Assembly (NCBI GenBank): GCA_963663665.2
Contig: CAXXKP010000001.1
Span: 1,338,758-1,402,757 of the forward strand
Direction of reading: 5' to 3'
Length of the DNA: 64,000 bases
Source of the DNA: SABI01 sp963663665
GTDB taxonomy: Bacteria; Spirochaetota; Spirochaetia; Sphaerochaetales; Sphaerochaetaceae
Position 1 is the first letter of the stretch; each line of letters starts with the position of its first letter. Below are positions 18,137 through 25,694 of this stretch, piece by piece. The notes beneath the pieces were generated by a model. The model did not search any database. It was not told where the DNA came from and saw only the letters and a program-made list of their open reading frames with translations. Both the position numbers and the translations under genes were made by a program.

Positions 18137-18165
18137 GGGGAGGTAAGGCAACCCTCTTCCTCCCC
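18137..18165 (-). promoter_or_regulatory. Intercistronic stem-loop after the major subunit genes
   Basis: GGGGAGG and CCTCCCC form a 7-bp GC stem, with a smaller nested AGG/CCT helix, between the 218-residue subunit gene and the next operon gene. There is no U-tract. This placement resembles the mRNA-stabilising or partially terminating hairpins that raise major-subunit levels in fimbrial operons. It is a clear structure with inferred function. Confidence 0.6.
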
Positions 18166-18206
18166 CCAACAAATCTACGTAATTTTAGTTAAGCTTAAAT
18201 CATCCA

Positions 18207-18863
18207 CTATGTGGATTGTGGTAGTATTGTGTAGGTTACCTTAACAATATTTACTCCGGGATTCCCTGCAAAACTATATGTTATTTCACATCCATTTCTT
18301 CCAACAGTTGTCCACGTATTTTCACCATCGATATCAGTTATAGTATCGACAGCATTCTGTGAATTGTATGGAATTGGAATGTATCCAGAGACTCCATCTC
18401 CATCAACACCTTGTCCAGTTAATGCATTCCCAAGAGTCCAATAGTTTTGTTCCAGAAGACCAGAGCCTTCTCTTGCAGGATCACCGACCGCTACCTGTAA
18501 GGTGTTGGTGTTATAACTATTAGTGGCTGAGTGAACAGTTATTTTATAACTTCCAGTCATCCCTCTGACAGTGTATTGGATATATCCTCCCACTTTGGAG
18601 CGAAAATCTGTGAACTCAATTGGCCCTGCATATGCTTCTGTTCCAGGAGTATCAACTTTGTATTCTCCAGTTTGATTCTTGTAAAAATTCACATCTGGAT
18701 TTGTTGTTGACACTCCATCAAAAACTCTAACTGAGGCTAACGCAGTATAGTTTTCAGTAATATCTAGTACGATATTCTGCGTTGCAGTTACTAAGGCGAA
18801 AAGGGGAAATGAAGAGAGCAATACTGTGATAAAAACAATTATAATCATGTATCTATTTCTCAT
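18207..18863 (-). CDS. Secreted fibre-subunit-like protein, paralog B
   Basis: A 218-residue exported protein. The signal peptide (MIIIVFITVLLSSFPLFA) precedes a mature start of TATQNIVLDITENYTALASV. It shares with its neighbour at 18894-19556 and the orphan at 28173-28838 the blocks IRVFDG or VRVFDG, TTNP, GGYIQYTVRG or GGYLQYTVRG, KITVHSAT, a central DGxxG segment, the DIDGENTWT-type block and the final strand VTYTIL. The ending resembles the last strand of spore-coat-U-type archaic pilins, but no canonical Cys pair or domain signature is seen. The start follows GGGAGAAGTGC. It has no recognised family; I infer a structural subunit of a surface fibre or layer. Confidence 0.6.
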   Translation of the reverse strand: MRNRYMIIIVFITVLLSSFPLFALVTATQNIVLDITENYTALASVRVFDGVSTTNPDVNFYKNQTGEYKVDTPGTEAYAGPIEFTDFRSKVGGYIQYTVRGMTGSYKITVHSATNSYNTNTLQVAVGDPAREGSGLLEQNYWTLGNALTGQGVDGDGVSGYIPIPYNSQNAVDTITDIDGENTWTTVGRNGCEITYSFAGNPGVNIVKVTYTILPQST

Positions 18864-18893
18864 GCACTTCTCCCATGTGTTAAATTAATTCCC

Positions 18894-19556
18894 TTATACT
18901 TCAGTAGCTAAGATAGTATAGGTGACAGCAATTGTAGAAACGCCTGGAGCTGAAGCAAATCCGTAGGTTAGTGGGGCACCAAATTTAGCGTCCTCTCCTG
19001 TGCCAATAGTTGTGCCAGTAAATGTGTTGTTGCCAGAAATATCTGTGATAATATCTTTTGCATTACCTGAGTCTTGTGCTATTGAAAGACCACCATTGGC
19101 ATCTAGAGCTGCAGTGACTACAGTTCCTAATGTAGCTGTTACACTACTCTCAGAACCTGCAACAGCATCACTACTTTTTACATATAAGGATTCGGTGCTA
19201 TACCCAGTTGTTGCAGAGTGGACTGTGATTTTAAAAGGAGTCTCATTATAACCTCTTACTGTGTATTGAAGATATCCACCTGATTGCTCGTCTAGTGTGC
19301 CATAATCAATAGCTGAGGTAGAAGCTTCTAAACCTGCTGTACTTACTGTGTAAGCTCCTGTGTATGAATCAGAAAAGGTCACTGTTGGGTTTGTTGTTGA
19401 ACCATCAAATACTCTTATAGCAGCTACTCCTGTGTAGGTTTCTGTGATGCTTAATACTACGTTTTGAGTTGCAGTGGTTGCAGCAAAAACTGCTGTTGAT
19501 GAAAGAATCAGTGCTAAAACGGCAATGACTAACAATTGTTTGTAACTTTTTTTCAT
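18894..19556 (-). CDS. Secreted fibre-subunit-like protein, paralog A (likely major)
   Basis: A 220-residue exported protein with signal peptide KKSYKQLLVIAVLALILSS and mature start ATTATQNVVLSITETYTGV. It is rich in Thr, Ser, Gly and Ala, has no Cys, and is all-beta in pattern, as in self-assembling surface proteins. The C-terminus GVSTIAVTYTILATEV could be a donor strand. It is 30 bases upstream of paralog B and has the strongest ribosome site of the operon (AAGGAGAAAAAC before ATG), which suggests high expression. Identity with the orphan copy at 28173 is high in the IRIFDGSTTNPTITF and GNARDFITGIDG regions. The subunit role is inferred from family features and position. Confidence 0.62.
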   Translation of the reverse strand: MKKSYKQLLVIAVLALILSSTAVFAATTATQNVVLSITETYTGVAAIRVFDGSTTNPTVTFSDSYTGAYTVSTAGLEASTSAIDYGTLDEQSGGYLQYTVRGYNETPFKITVHSATTGYSTESLYVKSSDAVAGSESSVTATLGTVVTAALDANGGLSIAQDSGNAKDIITDISGNNTFTGTTIGTGEDAKFGAPLTYGFASAPGVSTIAVTYTILATEV

Positions 19557-19594
19557 GTTTTTCTCCTTACGTTAGAAAAAGTTTGTATTTTTTT

Positions 19595-19611
19595 AACAGT
19601 CAACGACTGTT
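19595..19611. other. Small perfect stem-loop between subunit genes
   Basis: AACAGTC and GACTGTT flank a 3-base loop between the 172-residue gene and subunit A. T-runs lie on both sides of it on the plus strand. On the transcribed minus strand the hairpin is followed by A residues, so it is not a standard terminator. It could protect or process the subunit mRNA. Confidence 0.4.
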
Positions 19612-19615
19612 TTTT

Positions 19616-20134
19616 TTACATTTCCGGTTGAAGTGAGAAACTCACTTCTGTCTCTTGTGGGATATCCTGTGTAGAACTTAATAAATAATGAATTGAGTAA
19701 GAGTTGTATGAATTATTGATTTCTTCAAAGAGAATTGCCTCTTCGAATCCAAGTAAAGCAATTTTTTTAACTATTGGATCTGCTAAAGATATTAATTCTA
19801 CAATAATAGGTTCTCCTGTAGTTGAGGCCACAAGATTCATTTTTCTCTCATTAAGATGTGCTGAATAACTTAACGTTGAACTAGGGCTAAATGTACTAAC
19901 ATATGAATGAGTAGCCATTTCACCAGGAATTACCTGATTACTAATAATCTCTTCAGCTAAAAGATTCACAGAATCATGACTTAAAGAAATAGTTGTCACT
20001 GGCTGAATTGTTCTAATATGAACACTGCTATTCACACTCATTGCAGCGCTCAAGGGAACAAATGAGGAAAGGAGTAAGATAAAGTAGGTTATTGATGTTA
20101 ATTTTACAAAGTTGTGTTCAGCAGTATGTCGCAT
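19616..20134 (-). CDS. First gene of the fibre-like operon: small secreted beta-rich protein
   Basis: A 172-residue exported protein with no recognised family. After a polar start, the signal peptide core is SITYFILLLSSFVPLSA; the mature chain begins AMSVNSSVHIRTIQPVTTIS. It is beta-rich with alternating hydrophobics and ends in the strand QETEVSFSLQPEM. The size and terminal strand fit a tip or initiating subunit, or a secreted regulator. The start follows AAGGAGAAAAG. A candidate promoter and an inverted-repeat operator lie about 60-125 bases upstream. A 59-base gap with a stem-loop separates it from subunit A. Confidence 0.5.
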   Translation of the reverse strand: MRHTAEHNFVKLTSITYFILLLSSFVPLSAAMSVNSSVHIRTIQPVTTISLSHDSVNLLAEEIISNQVIPGEMATHSYVSTFSPSSTLSYSAHLNERKMNLVASTTGEPIIVELISLADPIVKKIALLGFEEAILFEEINNSYNSYSIHYLLSSTQDIPQETEVSFSLQPEM

Positions 20135-20170
20135 AATTACTTTTCTCCTTTCCTAGAATTTGTTTCTTCC

Positions 20171-20188
20171 CCACTACATTCCTAGTGG
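20171..20188 (-). promoter_or_regulatory. Leader hairpin in the fibre operon 5' UTR
   Basis: CCACTA and TAGTGG flank a 6-base loop 37-54 bases upstream of the first ATG. It lies just downstream of the candidate -10. It may affect mRNA stability or early transcription. Confidence 0.35.
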
Positions 20189-20197
20189 TTACGTTAA

Positions 20198-20226
20198 ATT
20201 TACAAGGAGACTAGATGATAAAACAA
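20198..20226 (-). promoter_or_regulatory. Candidate promoter of the fibre operon
   Basis: On the minus strand, TTGTTT (20226-20221) and GTAAAT (20203-20198) are spaced by 17 bases. The boxes fit a sigma-70-type promoter only moderately. The inverted repeat at 20234-20257 abuts the -35, as expected for an activator site. Confidence 0.35.
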
Positions 20227-20233
20227 CCTCTTC

Positions 20234-20257
20234 TTTTGTAGGAAATATATTACAAAA
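20234..20257. promoter_or_regulatory. Operator-like inverted repeat, site A
   Basis: TTTTGTA, a 10-base spacer starting GGAA, then TACAAAA: 7-bp arms of the form TGTA-N10-TACA. It lies immediately upstream of the fibre-operon -35. The same core (TGTA, A/G, GAA, six bases, TACA) recurs at 20346-20369 and 20937-20954. Confidence 0.5.
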
Positions 20258-20345
20258 ATATAATTAAAAATGTAGTAAGTCGTGGTAAATATTTATAATA
20301 AAAAGAATTAAAAACATGATTAATTGTAAGAACAAATATGTTGAT

Positions 20346-20369
20346 CTTTGTAGGAATGCACCTACAAAG
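20346..20369. promoter_or_regulatory. Operator-like inverted repeat, site C
   Basis: A 9-bp perfect inverted repeat, CTTTGTAGG with CCTACAAAG around a 6-base centre. It contains TGTA-N10-TACA. An imperfect copy (TGTAAGAA then TGTT, 20325-20342) lies just to its left. It sits between the fibre operon and the small XRE-like gene. It could also fold as an RNA hairpin. Confidence 0.5.
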
Positions 20370-20386
20370 CGAGCTAAAATAGAAGA

Positions 20387-20404
20387 AGTGCACATTTGTG
20401 CACT
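20387..20404 (-). terminator. Probable terminator of the 107-residue regulator gene
   Basis: AGTGCAC and GTGCACT form a 7-bp stem around a 4-base loop, 25 bases after the minus-strand stop, followed by TCTTCTATTTT. The U-tract is interrupted, so efficiency is uncertain. Confidence 0.5.
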
Positions 20405-20428
20405 CTCATGTGGAAGGAATAGAGCTTT

Positions 20429-20752
20429 TTAAACGGCAATATTTAGTATTGATTGAATGGATTCAATAGTTTGATCATCTGCTTTTTGAAGAGCCTGAAA
20501 AATAGAGAGTATAGATCTCTCCATTTGCGTTATGTTTTTAGGCTCTAGTAGAAGATAGTCCATTGGAACTTTTATGCCGTGTGCTAAGGCAGCAACTTCA
20601 TGTGCTTTTGGTATTCGGTTTAAAGATCGTTGGACCTTGATAAGTTCGTAATTCAATCCGCACTGATTAATTACTGTTTTTAAGGAAACAGAGTGATCTC
20701 TTAATTCATCAAATTGTTTCCAAAATTGATATCCGCCTTCAGATATTTCCAT
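20429..20752 (-). CDS. Small XRE-like helix-turn-helix regulator, paralog 1
   Basis: A 107-residue protein. Residues about 15-65 read as a Cro/CI-type HTH: SLKTVINQCGLNYELIKVQR, then SLNRIPKAHEVAALAHGIKV and PMDYLLLEP. A C-terminal helical tail (about 75-107) follows. It is closely similar to the 122-residue protein at 23459-23827, sharing GLNYE, KVQRSLNR and P-A-EV. The two flank a kinase and response regulator pair. It is divergent from the kinase gene, and operator-like sites lie on both sides of it. Likely a DNA-binding regulator of the fibre operon or of the kinase pair; the target is unproven. Confidence 0.65.
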   Translation of the reverse strand: MEISEGGYQFWKQFDELRDHSVSLKTVINQCGLNYELIKVQRSLNRIPKAHEVAALAHGIKVPMDYLLLEPKNITQMERSILSIFQALQKADDQTIESIQSILNIAV

Positions 20753-20936
20753 ACATTACCTCACATGCTAGTAATCGATAAAAGAACCTTAACGCCTAAA
20801 TTGGTTGTCCACAATGGATAAAAGTGTAGGAATTTGATTACAAAAAAGTTGTCTTTTAATAACCAAAAAGTTTTAAATCTATTTATAATAAAGAGATGTG
20901 GGGTTGAAGACAGAATGACCTAATTTTACTTATTCT

Positions 20937-20974
20937 TGTAAGAAATACCTTACATTAGTGAGAAATTCCTTGTA
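20937..20974. promoter_or_regulatory. Tandem operator-like sites D1 and D2 before the kinase gene
   Basis: D1 is TGTA-AGAAATACCT-TACA (20937-20954). D2, 20 bases further, is AGTG-AGAAATTCCT-TGTA (20957-20974), an imperfect copy. The 20-base period puts both on nearly the same DNA face. They lie 61-98 bases upstream of the kinase start and in the divergent region shared with XRE paralog 1. Confidence 0.5.
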
Positions 20975-21034
20975 ATATAGTAGAAGTAGTGGGCTACGTT
21001 CACTCCTACTATTGTCGCAAAATAAGAGGTAAAT

Positions 21035-22828
21035 TTGTATCAATTTTCATTATTATCTAGTTCTTTACTGACTTTCTCATTAGTACAGATTATTTTTTTG
21101 ATAATTCTATTAAAACAAGACCCTGTACGAGGTGCAAAAGAACTTGGTTATGTCATTTTTTGTATCTCTCTGTATACCGTAGGAACAAGTTTCGAGTACA
21201 TGGGCACAAGTTTGAAACAGGTTATGTTCTGGGCACATTTGCAATATATTGGACTATCTTGGCTCTCCCTCTTTTTAATACATTTTACCTTTGTATATTT
21301 TAACATTACTATCAAGCATAAGAGAATTGTGTATTCTCTTCTCATCTTTCTCTCTTCACTATTTATGCTCATGCAGTTTACCTATAATTTCCATTCTCTC
21401 TTCTATGTTGATGTGACATTTAACACTTTAGGGAAGATTTCATATCTTTCATTCAAACCAAAATTATTTTATTCGTTAATGAATGTATATCATGGTCTCT
21501 CGATATTTTTAATTTACTATTTTAGCGTACAAATGGTGTCTTCTCATAACAGTCCGTATAAGAGAAGAGGAACAATTCTCATGTTTGCAGTAGCATCACC
21601 AGCAATTGCCTCAATTATTTATCAGCTGCCTATTTATGAGGCAAGAATCGATTTTATCCCATTTTCTTTTATTTTTTCGAGTATGGTTCTTCTCTATTCC
21701 TATTTGCAGGATTCTCTATTTGGCCCTTTACCTGTTGCAAAGCGGATAATTTTTGAATCCCTTTCAGACGGAATTCTCATTTTAGATAAGAATGATTCTC
21801 TCATCGACTATAACCTAAAATCAACAGATTTTATTCCAGAGTTGAAAGATGCCAAAATGGGTGAGAGTATTAAAGAGTTCTTTGCAAAGGTTCCTTGTTT
21901 CGACGCTTTTACAAATTCAAATTTTTATCAATCAGGCACATGGGACTTTACCGTTGAGAAAGATAATTCATTTGGTAGAAATTCCTATTATGAAGTAAAA
22001 GTAGCTCCAATTGATAAAGGTAATACCCAAGGAACATCTTTAACAATTAGTGATGTGAGCGAACGATACGAGATGCAGAAAGCATTGAAGAGCTCTTATG
22101 ATCAATTAGTTGAACTAAATAGTTTGAAGACTATGTTAATTGAAGTGATGAGCCACGATTTGCGATCCCCTCTCGTTACTATGAAAAGCTTGAGACGGCT
22201 GATGGCTAGTGGAACTATTGCAAAAAGTCCTGTAATTTGGAAACGCTCAGGCGATGAATTAGATTCTCTCATTGACAGAGCGGATTCTCTGATTTTCAAT
22301 CTATTAGCGATGAGTTCCTCTTTCGATGATATTGAGAATCATCCATTGAAAGTAATCTCCCTCGAATCTGTCTTAGTTAATTTAGAGGATGCTATATTAC
22401 GGTATGCTAAAAGAAAGGATGTTTCTTTTGTGAAAAATATAGAGGATGATGTATTAATTGTAGGTTCGAGTGAATACTTACGAGCCATCTTCAGAAATAT
22501 ATTAGAAAACAGTATCAAATACTCTCCTATACATGGAACAGTTTTGTTAAATGTCAGTATTGAAAAGGAAGATATAGTTGTTTCTATAGAAGATGAAGGT
22601 GATGGAATTCCGGATGAAATGTTAGAAAATTTTCAACAAGATAAATGGGGTATTACACGAATGGGGACGAATGGAGAGGGAGGACCTGGAATCGGACTTT
22701 ATGCTACTAAACGATTTATTCATGCTCTTCATGGTGTAATGAATATTCAAAGAAAGAAACCAATGGGGACTGTTGTAGTATTTTCACTTCCTAGAGCTTT
22801 AGGTCCTTTAAGTGGAGGAATCAGATGA
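21035..22828 (+). CDS. Membrane sensor histidine kinase with 7TM N-terminus
   Basis: A 597-residue kinase. The N-terminal 220 residues form about seven hydrophobic helices in the HisKA_7TM style (QIIFLIILLKQDPVRGAKEL, then MFWAHLQYIGLSWLSLFLIH). A PAS-like domain follows (about 235-340, SDGILILDKNDSLIDYNLKS). The phosphoacceptor His lies in MLIEVMSHDLRSPLVTMKS (about 375). The ATPase has FRNILENSIKYSP, DEGDGIP and GGPGIGLYATKR. The start is a TTG preceded by AAGAGGT. Its stop overlaps the response-regulator ATG (ATGA), so the two are one two-component unit. Tandem TGTA-N10-TACA-like repeats precede it, suggesting autoregulation. Confidence 0.9.
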   Translation: MYQFSLLSSSLLTFSLVQIIFLIILLKQDPVRGAKELGYVIFCISLYTVGTSFEYMGTSLKQVMFWAHLQYIGLSWLSLFLIHFTFVYFNITIKHKRIVYSLLIFLSSLFMLMQFTYNFHSLFYVDVTFNTLGKISYLSFKPKLFYSLMNVYHGLSIFLIYYFSVQMVSSHNSPYKRRGTILMFAVASPAIASIIYQLPIYEARIDFIPFSFIFSSMVLLYSYLQDSLFGPLPVAKRIIFESLSDGILILDKNDSLIDYNLKSTDFIPELKDAKMGESIKEFFAKVPCFDAFTNSNFYQSGTWDFTVEKDNSFGRNSYYEVKVAPIDKGNTQGTSLTISDVSERYEMQKALKSSYDQLVELNSLKTMLIEVMSHDLRSPLVTMKSLRRLMASGTIAKSPVIWKRSGDELDSLIDRADSLIFNLLAMSSSFDDIENHPLKVISLESVLVNLEDAILRYAKRKDVSFVKNIEDDVLIVGSSEYLRAIFRNILENSIKYSPIHGTVLLNVSIEKEDIVVSIEDEGDGIPDEMLENFQQDKWGITRMGTNGEGGPGIGLYATKRFIHALHGVMNIQRKKPMGTVVVFSLPRALGPLSGGIR

Positions 22829-23457
22829 CTAATATTATAGTTGTTGAGGACCATTCTTTATTTCGACAAGGGCTTATTACTATATTAGAAGAACAACATG
22901 AAGTAGAAGTGGTAGCACAATACCAAAATGGGAAAGAATTCATTGAAGCGTTAGAAATAAAAGCTATACCAAAAGCTGATATGATCTTTCTAGATATTTC
23001 AATGCCTTGGTTAAGTGGGCTTGAGGTACTTAAAATTATAGAAAGAAAAGGATATATTATTCCTCCAATCTGTATGCTGAGTATGTATCCCGAGCATTTC
23101 TATCTTAAGCAAGTCAAAGAGTTGGGAGCAAAAGGGTATCTCAACAAAGATATTGCAATAGAAGATTTAAGAACGGCTATTGATTCTATTGTAACTGGTG
23201 GATTTGCATTTTCTGATGAACGACAAAGCAAGAAAAATAAAGAGACTCCAAGTGGATATCTTGAAAATCTTTCTTCCAGAGAAGTTGAAGTATTCAAATG
23301 TCTTACTCAGGGGATGACTGTGAAAGAAATAGCATTCGATTTAGATATTTCAGTAAAAACCATCAGCACATACAAAACGCGGCTGATGGATAAATTAGGA
23401 GCTGAAACCCTTAGTGATTTATTAAAGTTAGCCCTAATGTATGAAAGTGAAGGTTGA
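22825..23457 (+). CDS. LuxR/NarL-family response regulator
   Basis: A 210-residue response regulator. The receiver (1-120) has IIVVEDHSLFRQGL, the phosphoacceptor Asp in MIFLDISMPWLSGLEV, and a Lys in GAKGYLNKDI. The C-terminal HTH (about 145-205) is LSSREVEVFKCLTQGMTVKE, with DISVKTISTYKTRLMDKLGA. Such regulators bind inverted repeats as dimers, and the TGTA-N10-TACA sites upstream of its own operon and of the fibre operon are good candidates. It overlaps the kinase gene by four bases. It ends one base before the convergent XRE paralog 2. Confidence 0.93.
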   Translation: MTNIIVVEDHSLFRQGLITILEEQHEVEVVAQYQNGKEFIEALEIKAIPKADMIFLDISMPWLSGLEVLKIIERKGYIIPPICMLSMYPEHFYLKQVKELGAKGYLNKDIAIEDLRTAIDSIVTGGFAFSDERQSKKNKETPSGYLENLSSREVEVFKCLTQGMTVKEIAFDLDISVKTISTYKTRLMDKLGAETLSDLLKLALMYESEG

Positions 23458-23458
23458 T

Positions 23459-23827
23459 TTAGGCAGTTACACTTGTCTGTGGATCGATATCCAATATATT
23501 CTCGATAGAGTTTAGGACTGTCTCAGGAGCATTCACCAGACTTTCCAGAATAGAGAGAATCCTTTCCTGTTCATCCGTCCTCCCTATTCGCATATCATCA
23601 AGAGGGTTGCTTGTTACCCCAAGTACTAACCACTCGGTTGGGGTTTTTAATGCCGATGACAGCCGACATACCTCTTCTGCTCTTGGCATTCTATTAAGTG
23701 ATCGTTGAACTTTAACAACCTCGTAATTTAGCCCAGCTTCTTCAACTACTTGCTTAAGAGATTTTTCTCGATCTCGAACAGCATCTACTCTATCCCAAAA
23801 TCTTTTACTTTCATTATCGTACAACAT
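23459..23827 (-). CDS. Small XRE-like helix-turn-helix regulator, paralog 2
   Basis: A 122-residue protein with the same HTH core as the 107-residue protein at 20429-20752: SLKQVVEEAGLNYEVVKVQR, then SLNRMPRAEEVCRLSSALKT and PTEWLVLG. A C-terminal helical region follows (ERILSILESLVNAPETVLNS). It is transcribed toward the response-regulator gene, with a one-base gap. The matched pair flanking the two-component genes suggests duplication and divergence of one regulator. No clear TGTA-N10-TACA site was seen at its own start. Confidence 0.65.
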   Translation of the reverse strand: MLYDNESKRFWDRVDAVRDREKSLKQVVEEAGLNYEVVKVQRSLNRMPRAEEVCRLSSALKTPTEWLVLGVTSNPLDDMRIGRTDEQERILSILESLVNAPETVLNSIENILDIDPQTSVTA

Positions 23828-24075
23828 ATTACATATTATTCCAAAAAAAATGTTAGATGTAAAGAGATGGGCTGATAAATTGATATATAAAAGTTATAAG
23901 TTAACAATTATTAACCTTCTAGCTTAAATTTGTCTGTCTTTATAATCATTAACTAAAAAAAATTTTCTACTACTAATGGAATTAAGCTAAATTGATTCAA
24001 TTTTCTAATATATAACAGTAATTATCTCTGGTAATTAATTCATCTAGTACTTTTATAGTGGCAAAAATATTGATT

Positions 24076-25128
24076 TTATCTTAATGGGGTCACCTTTAAT
24101 GTCACAGGATGATGGTCAGTAGGGGCAAATTCTAGATCGTGTGTTTTAACTTCTAACATTTTGATATTATCACTTATGAAGAAACCGTCTATAACTAGAG
24201 TATAGTTCTCACCTTTTACATATGGTTTTTCTGCTGTTCTCACTGATGGAGTTTTATTATCTGCTATCCAAGTAAACCCAGTAGTTTGAGCGAATGAAGG
24301 TAGAGAGCGTATCCAAAATTGATCCTCTTCTTGTGTCGAAAAAGGTCCAAAATCGGTGTCAATAAGTTCTAAATTCCAATCTCCTCCGACAATAACATGC
24401 TGTCCTTTATCTCTTTCAGATTTTGCAAATTCTATAATTTCTCTTAGTTGTGCCTCTCGAATAGAAACACTATCATCATCAAAAGCAGAAAGATGTATGT
24501 TAATTAGTGTCCAATCTACTCCGCTATGATGTATCCGTGTAATGTGCATCCTGTAATCTTTTTTAAATATGTAGAGGAAGTATCCGGGTTCTCGTCTGAG
24601 TGCAATTGCCTCAGCAGATAGTATCGGTGTTTTACTTGCAGTTGAGTTTCCAATTTTCAATCTAAAGAAAGGCGGCAGCCCTTTTGTATATAAGTCATTA
24701 GAATATGTCCATTGATATTGGTCAAACTCTTTTTTCAAGATGGGATACACATCAATATTGTAGTTTGTGAATGATGAGAAGGGAATCTCTTGCATCATTA
24801 CTACATCTGCTTGGTTAGCTCTCAAGAAATTTTCAATTCCTTGTAGATTATTCTCTACTGATTGTTTTGATGGAGGACGGATACTTGAGCCGTTATCAAA
24901 AAGAAAGTCTGAATCTGCACCCATCCCAGCATATCCAATATTCCATGAGAGAACATCTAAAGATTCTTCATCAATTTGGGATGAGGCTTCTCCCTCAATC
25001 GTTGGATAAATTATATCAGTTGACTGAGGTGCTCTGTTAACGATGATAATAATAAGAAGATATACAACTATAATTGTGATAATCCCTAATATCATGAGAA
25101 GAGTTTTCTTTAAGATTGATTGCTTCAT
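24076..25128 (-). CDS. Endonuclease/exonuclease/phosphatase-family protein, membrane-anchored
   Basis: A 350-residue protein. One TM helix (about 8-30, LLMILGIITIIVVYLLIIII) is followed by an EEP (DNase I-like) domain. Catalytic marks in order are SWNIGYAGMG (Asn), VVMMQEIPFSS (Glu), VGGDWNLELIDTDFG (Asp and Asn) and PTDHHPVTLKV (Asp-His). The domain probably faces the periplasm, where it could act on phosphodiesters such as nucleic acid or lipid headgroups; the substrate cannot be read from sequence. It stands alone, with 248 AT-rich bases before the downstream neighbour and 161 bases to the upstream one. The length is normal for the family. Confidence 0.85.
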   Translation of the reverse strand: MKQSILKKTLLMILGIITIIVVYLLIIIIVNRAPQSTDIIYPTIEGEASSQIDEESLDVLSWNIGYAGMGADSDFLFDNGSSIRPPSKQSVENNLQGIENFLRANQADVVMMQEIPFSSFTNYNIDVYPILKKEFDQYQWTYSNDLYTKGLPPFFRLKIGNSTASKTPILSAEAIALRREPGYFLYIFKKDYRMHITRIHHSGVDWTLINIHLSAFDDDSVSIREAQLREIIEFAKSERDKGQHVIVGGDWNLELIDTDFGPFSTQEEDQFWIRSLPSFAQTTGFTWIADNKTPSVRTAEKPYVKGENYTLVIDGFFISDNIKMLEVKTHDLEFAPTDHHPVTLKVTPLR

Positions 25129-25237
25129 GATTGACCTTGTTCCTTTTAATGTTTGAAGAATAAGACTTAATTATTTATAAATCAATATCTAGTTGAGTGA
25201 TAGTTGCAATTTTTAAAAGTAACGTAGTCCTTTAATT

Positions 25238-25266
25238 AAAAAAAATACCCTCATAAGTCAGAGGGT
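25238..25266 (-). terminator. Rho-independent terminator
   Basis: On the minus strand, ACCCTC and GAGGGT (25266-25247) form a 6-bp stem with an 8-base loop, followed by ATTTTTTTT. It lies 24 bases after the stop of the 134-residue gene. Confidence 0.85.
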
Positions 25267-25289
25267 GATGAAATGAAGGGATATTGTTT

Positions 25290-25694
25290 TTAGGCGACTT
25301 TAATTGGGTTGGAAAGTTTTGAGACAATATGCCCTAATCCTTTTCCATAGTGAGCTGCATAATCAATTGCTGCACTGTGAGCACTAATTTTTTCATCTAT
25401 TGCTAATAAAAAATACCAGTGGTCAGAAACTGCGAAAAATAATTGAGCATCGCTATATGTGTTAAATGAAGTTCTTACACTCCAGCTACTGATGACCTGC
25501 ATGATAGGATCGTATACATTCTCTAACCATGAGAATATTGCATCATCCTGTGTAATTGTCCAAGGAATTTCCTGGTTAATAAGGTATTTATGTACTTCAA
25601 TTTGATTGAGCAATATACTTAAGTCTTCTTTTTTGAACATGTTGTTTGTGGTTGAAAGAACGAATTGTTCATCTTTAGTTAAGTTCTCTTTCAT
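25290..25694 (-). CDS. Conserved hypothetical protein, 134 residues
   Basis: A soluble, mostly helical protein. The centre reads AIFSWLENVYDPIMQVISSW, then AQLFFAVSDHWYFLLAIDEK, followed by SAAIDYAAHYGKGLG. The W-L-x-x-V-x-x-P and hWYxL pattern reminds me of DUF4032-type sequences, but this is weak. The start has a usable ribosome site (AAGGAGATATAGT before ATG) and the gene ends at a good terminator, so it is very likely real and monocistronic. Function unknown. Confidence 0.6.
   Translation of the reverse strand: MKENLTKDEQFVLSTTNNMFKKEDLSILLNQIEVHKYLINQEIPWTITQDDAIFSWLENVYDPIMQVISSWSVRTSFNTYSDAQLFFAVSDHWYFLLAIDEKISAHSAAIDYAAHYGKGLGHIVSKLSNPIKVA

Noticed and set aside
19595..19611. Rho-independent terminator
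   Set aside because: A T-tract follows the hairpin only on the plus strand, where no gene ends. The operon is transcribed from the minus strand, so I list it only as a stem-loop.
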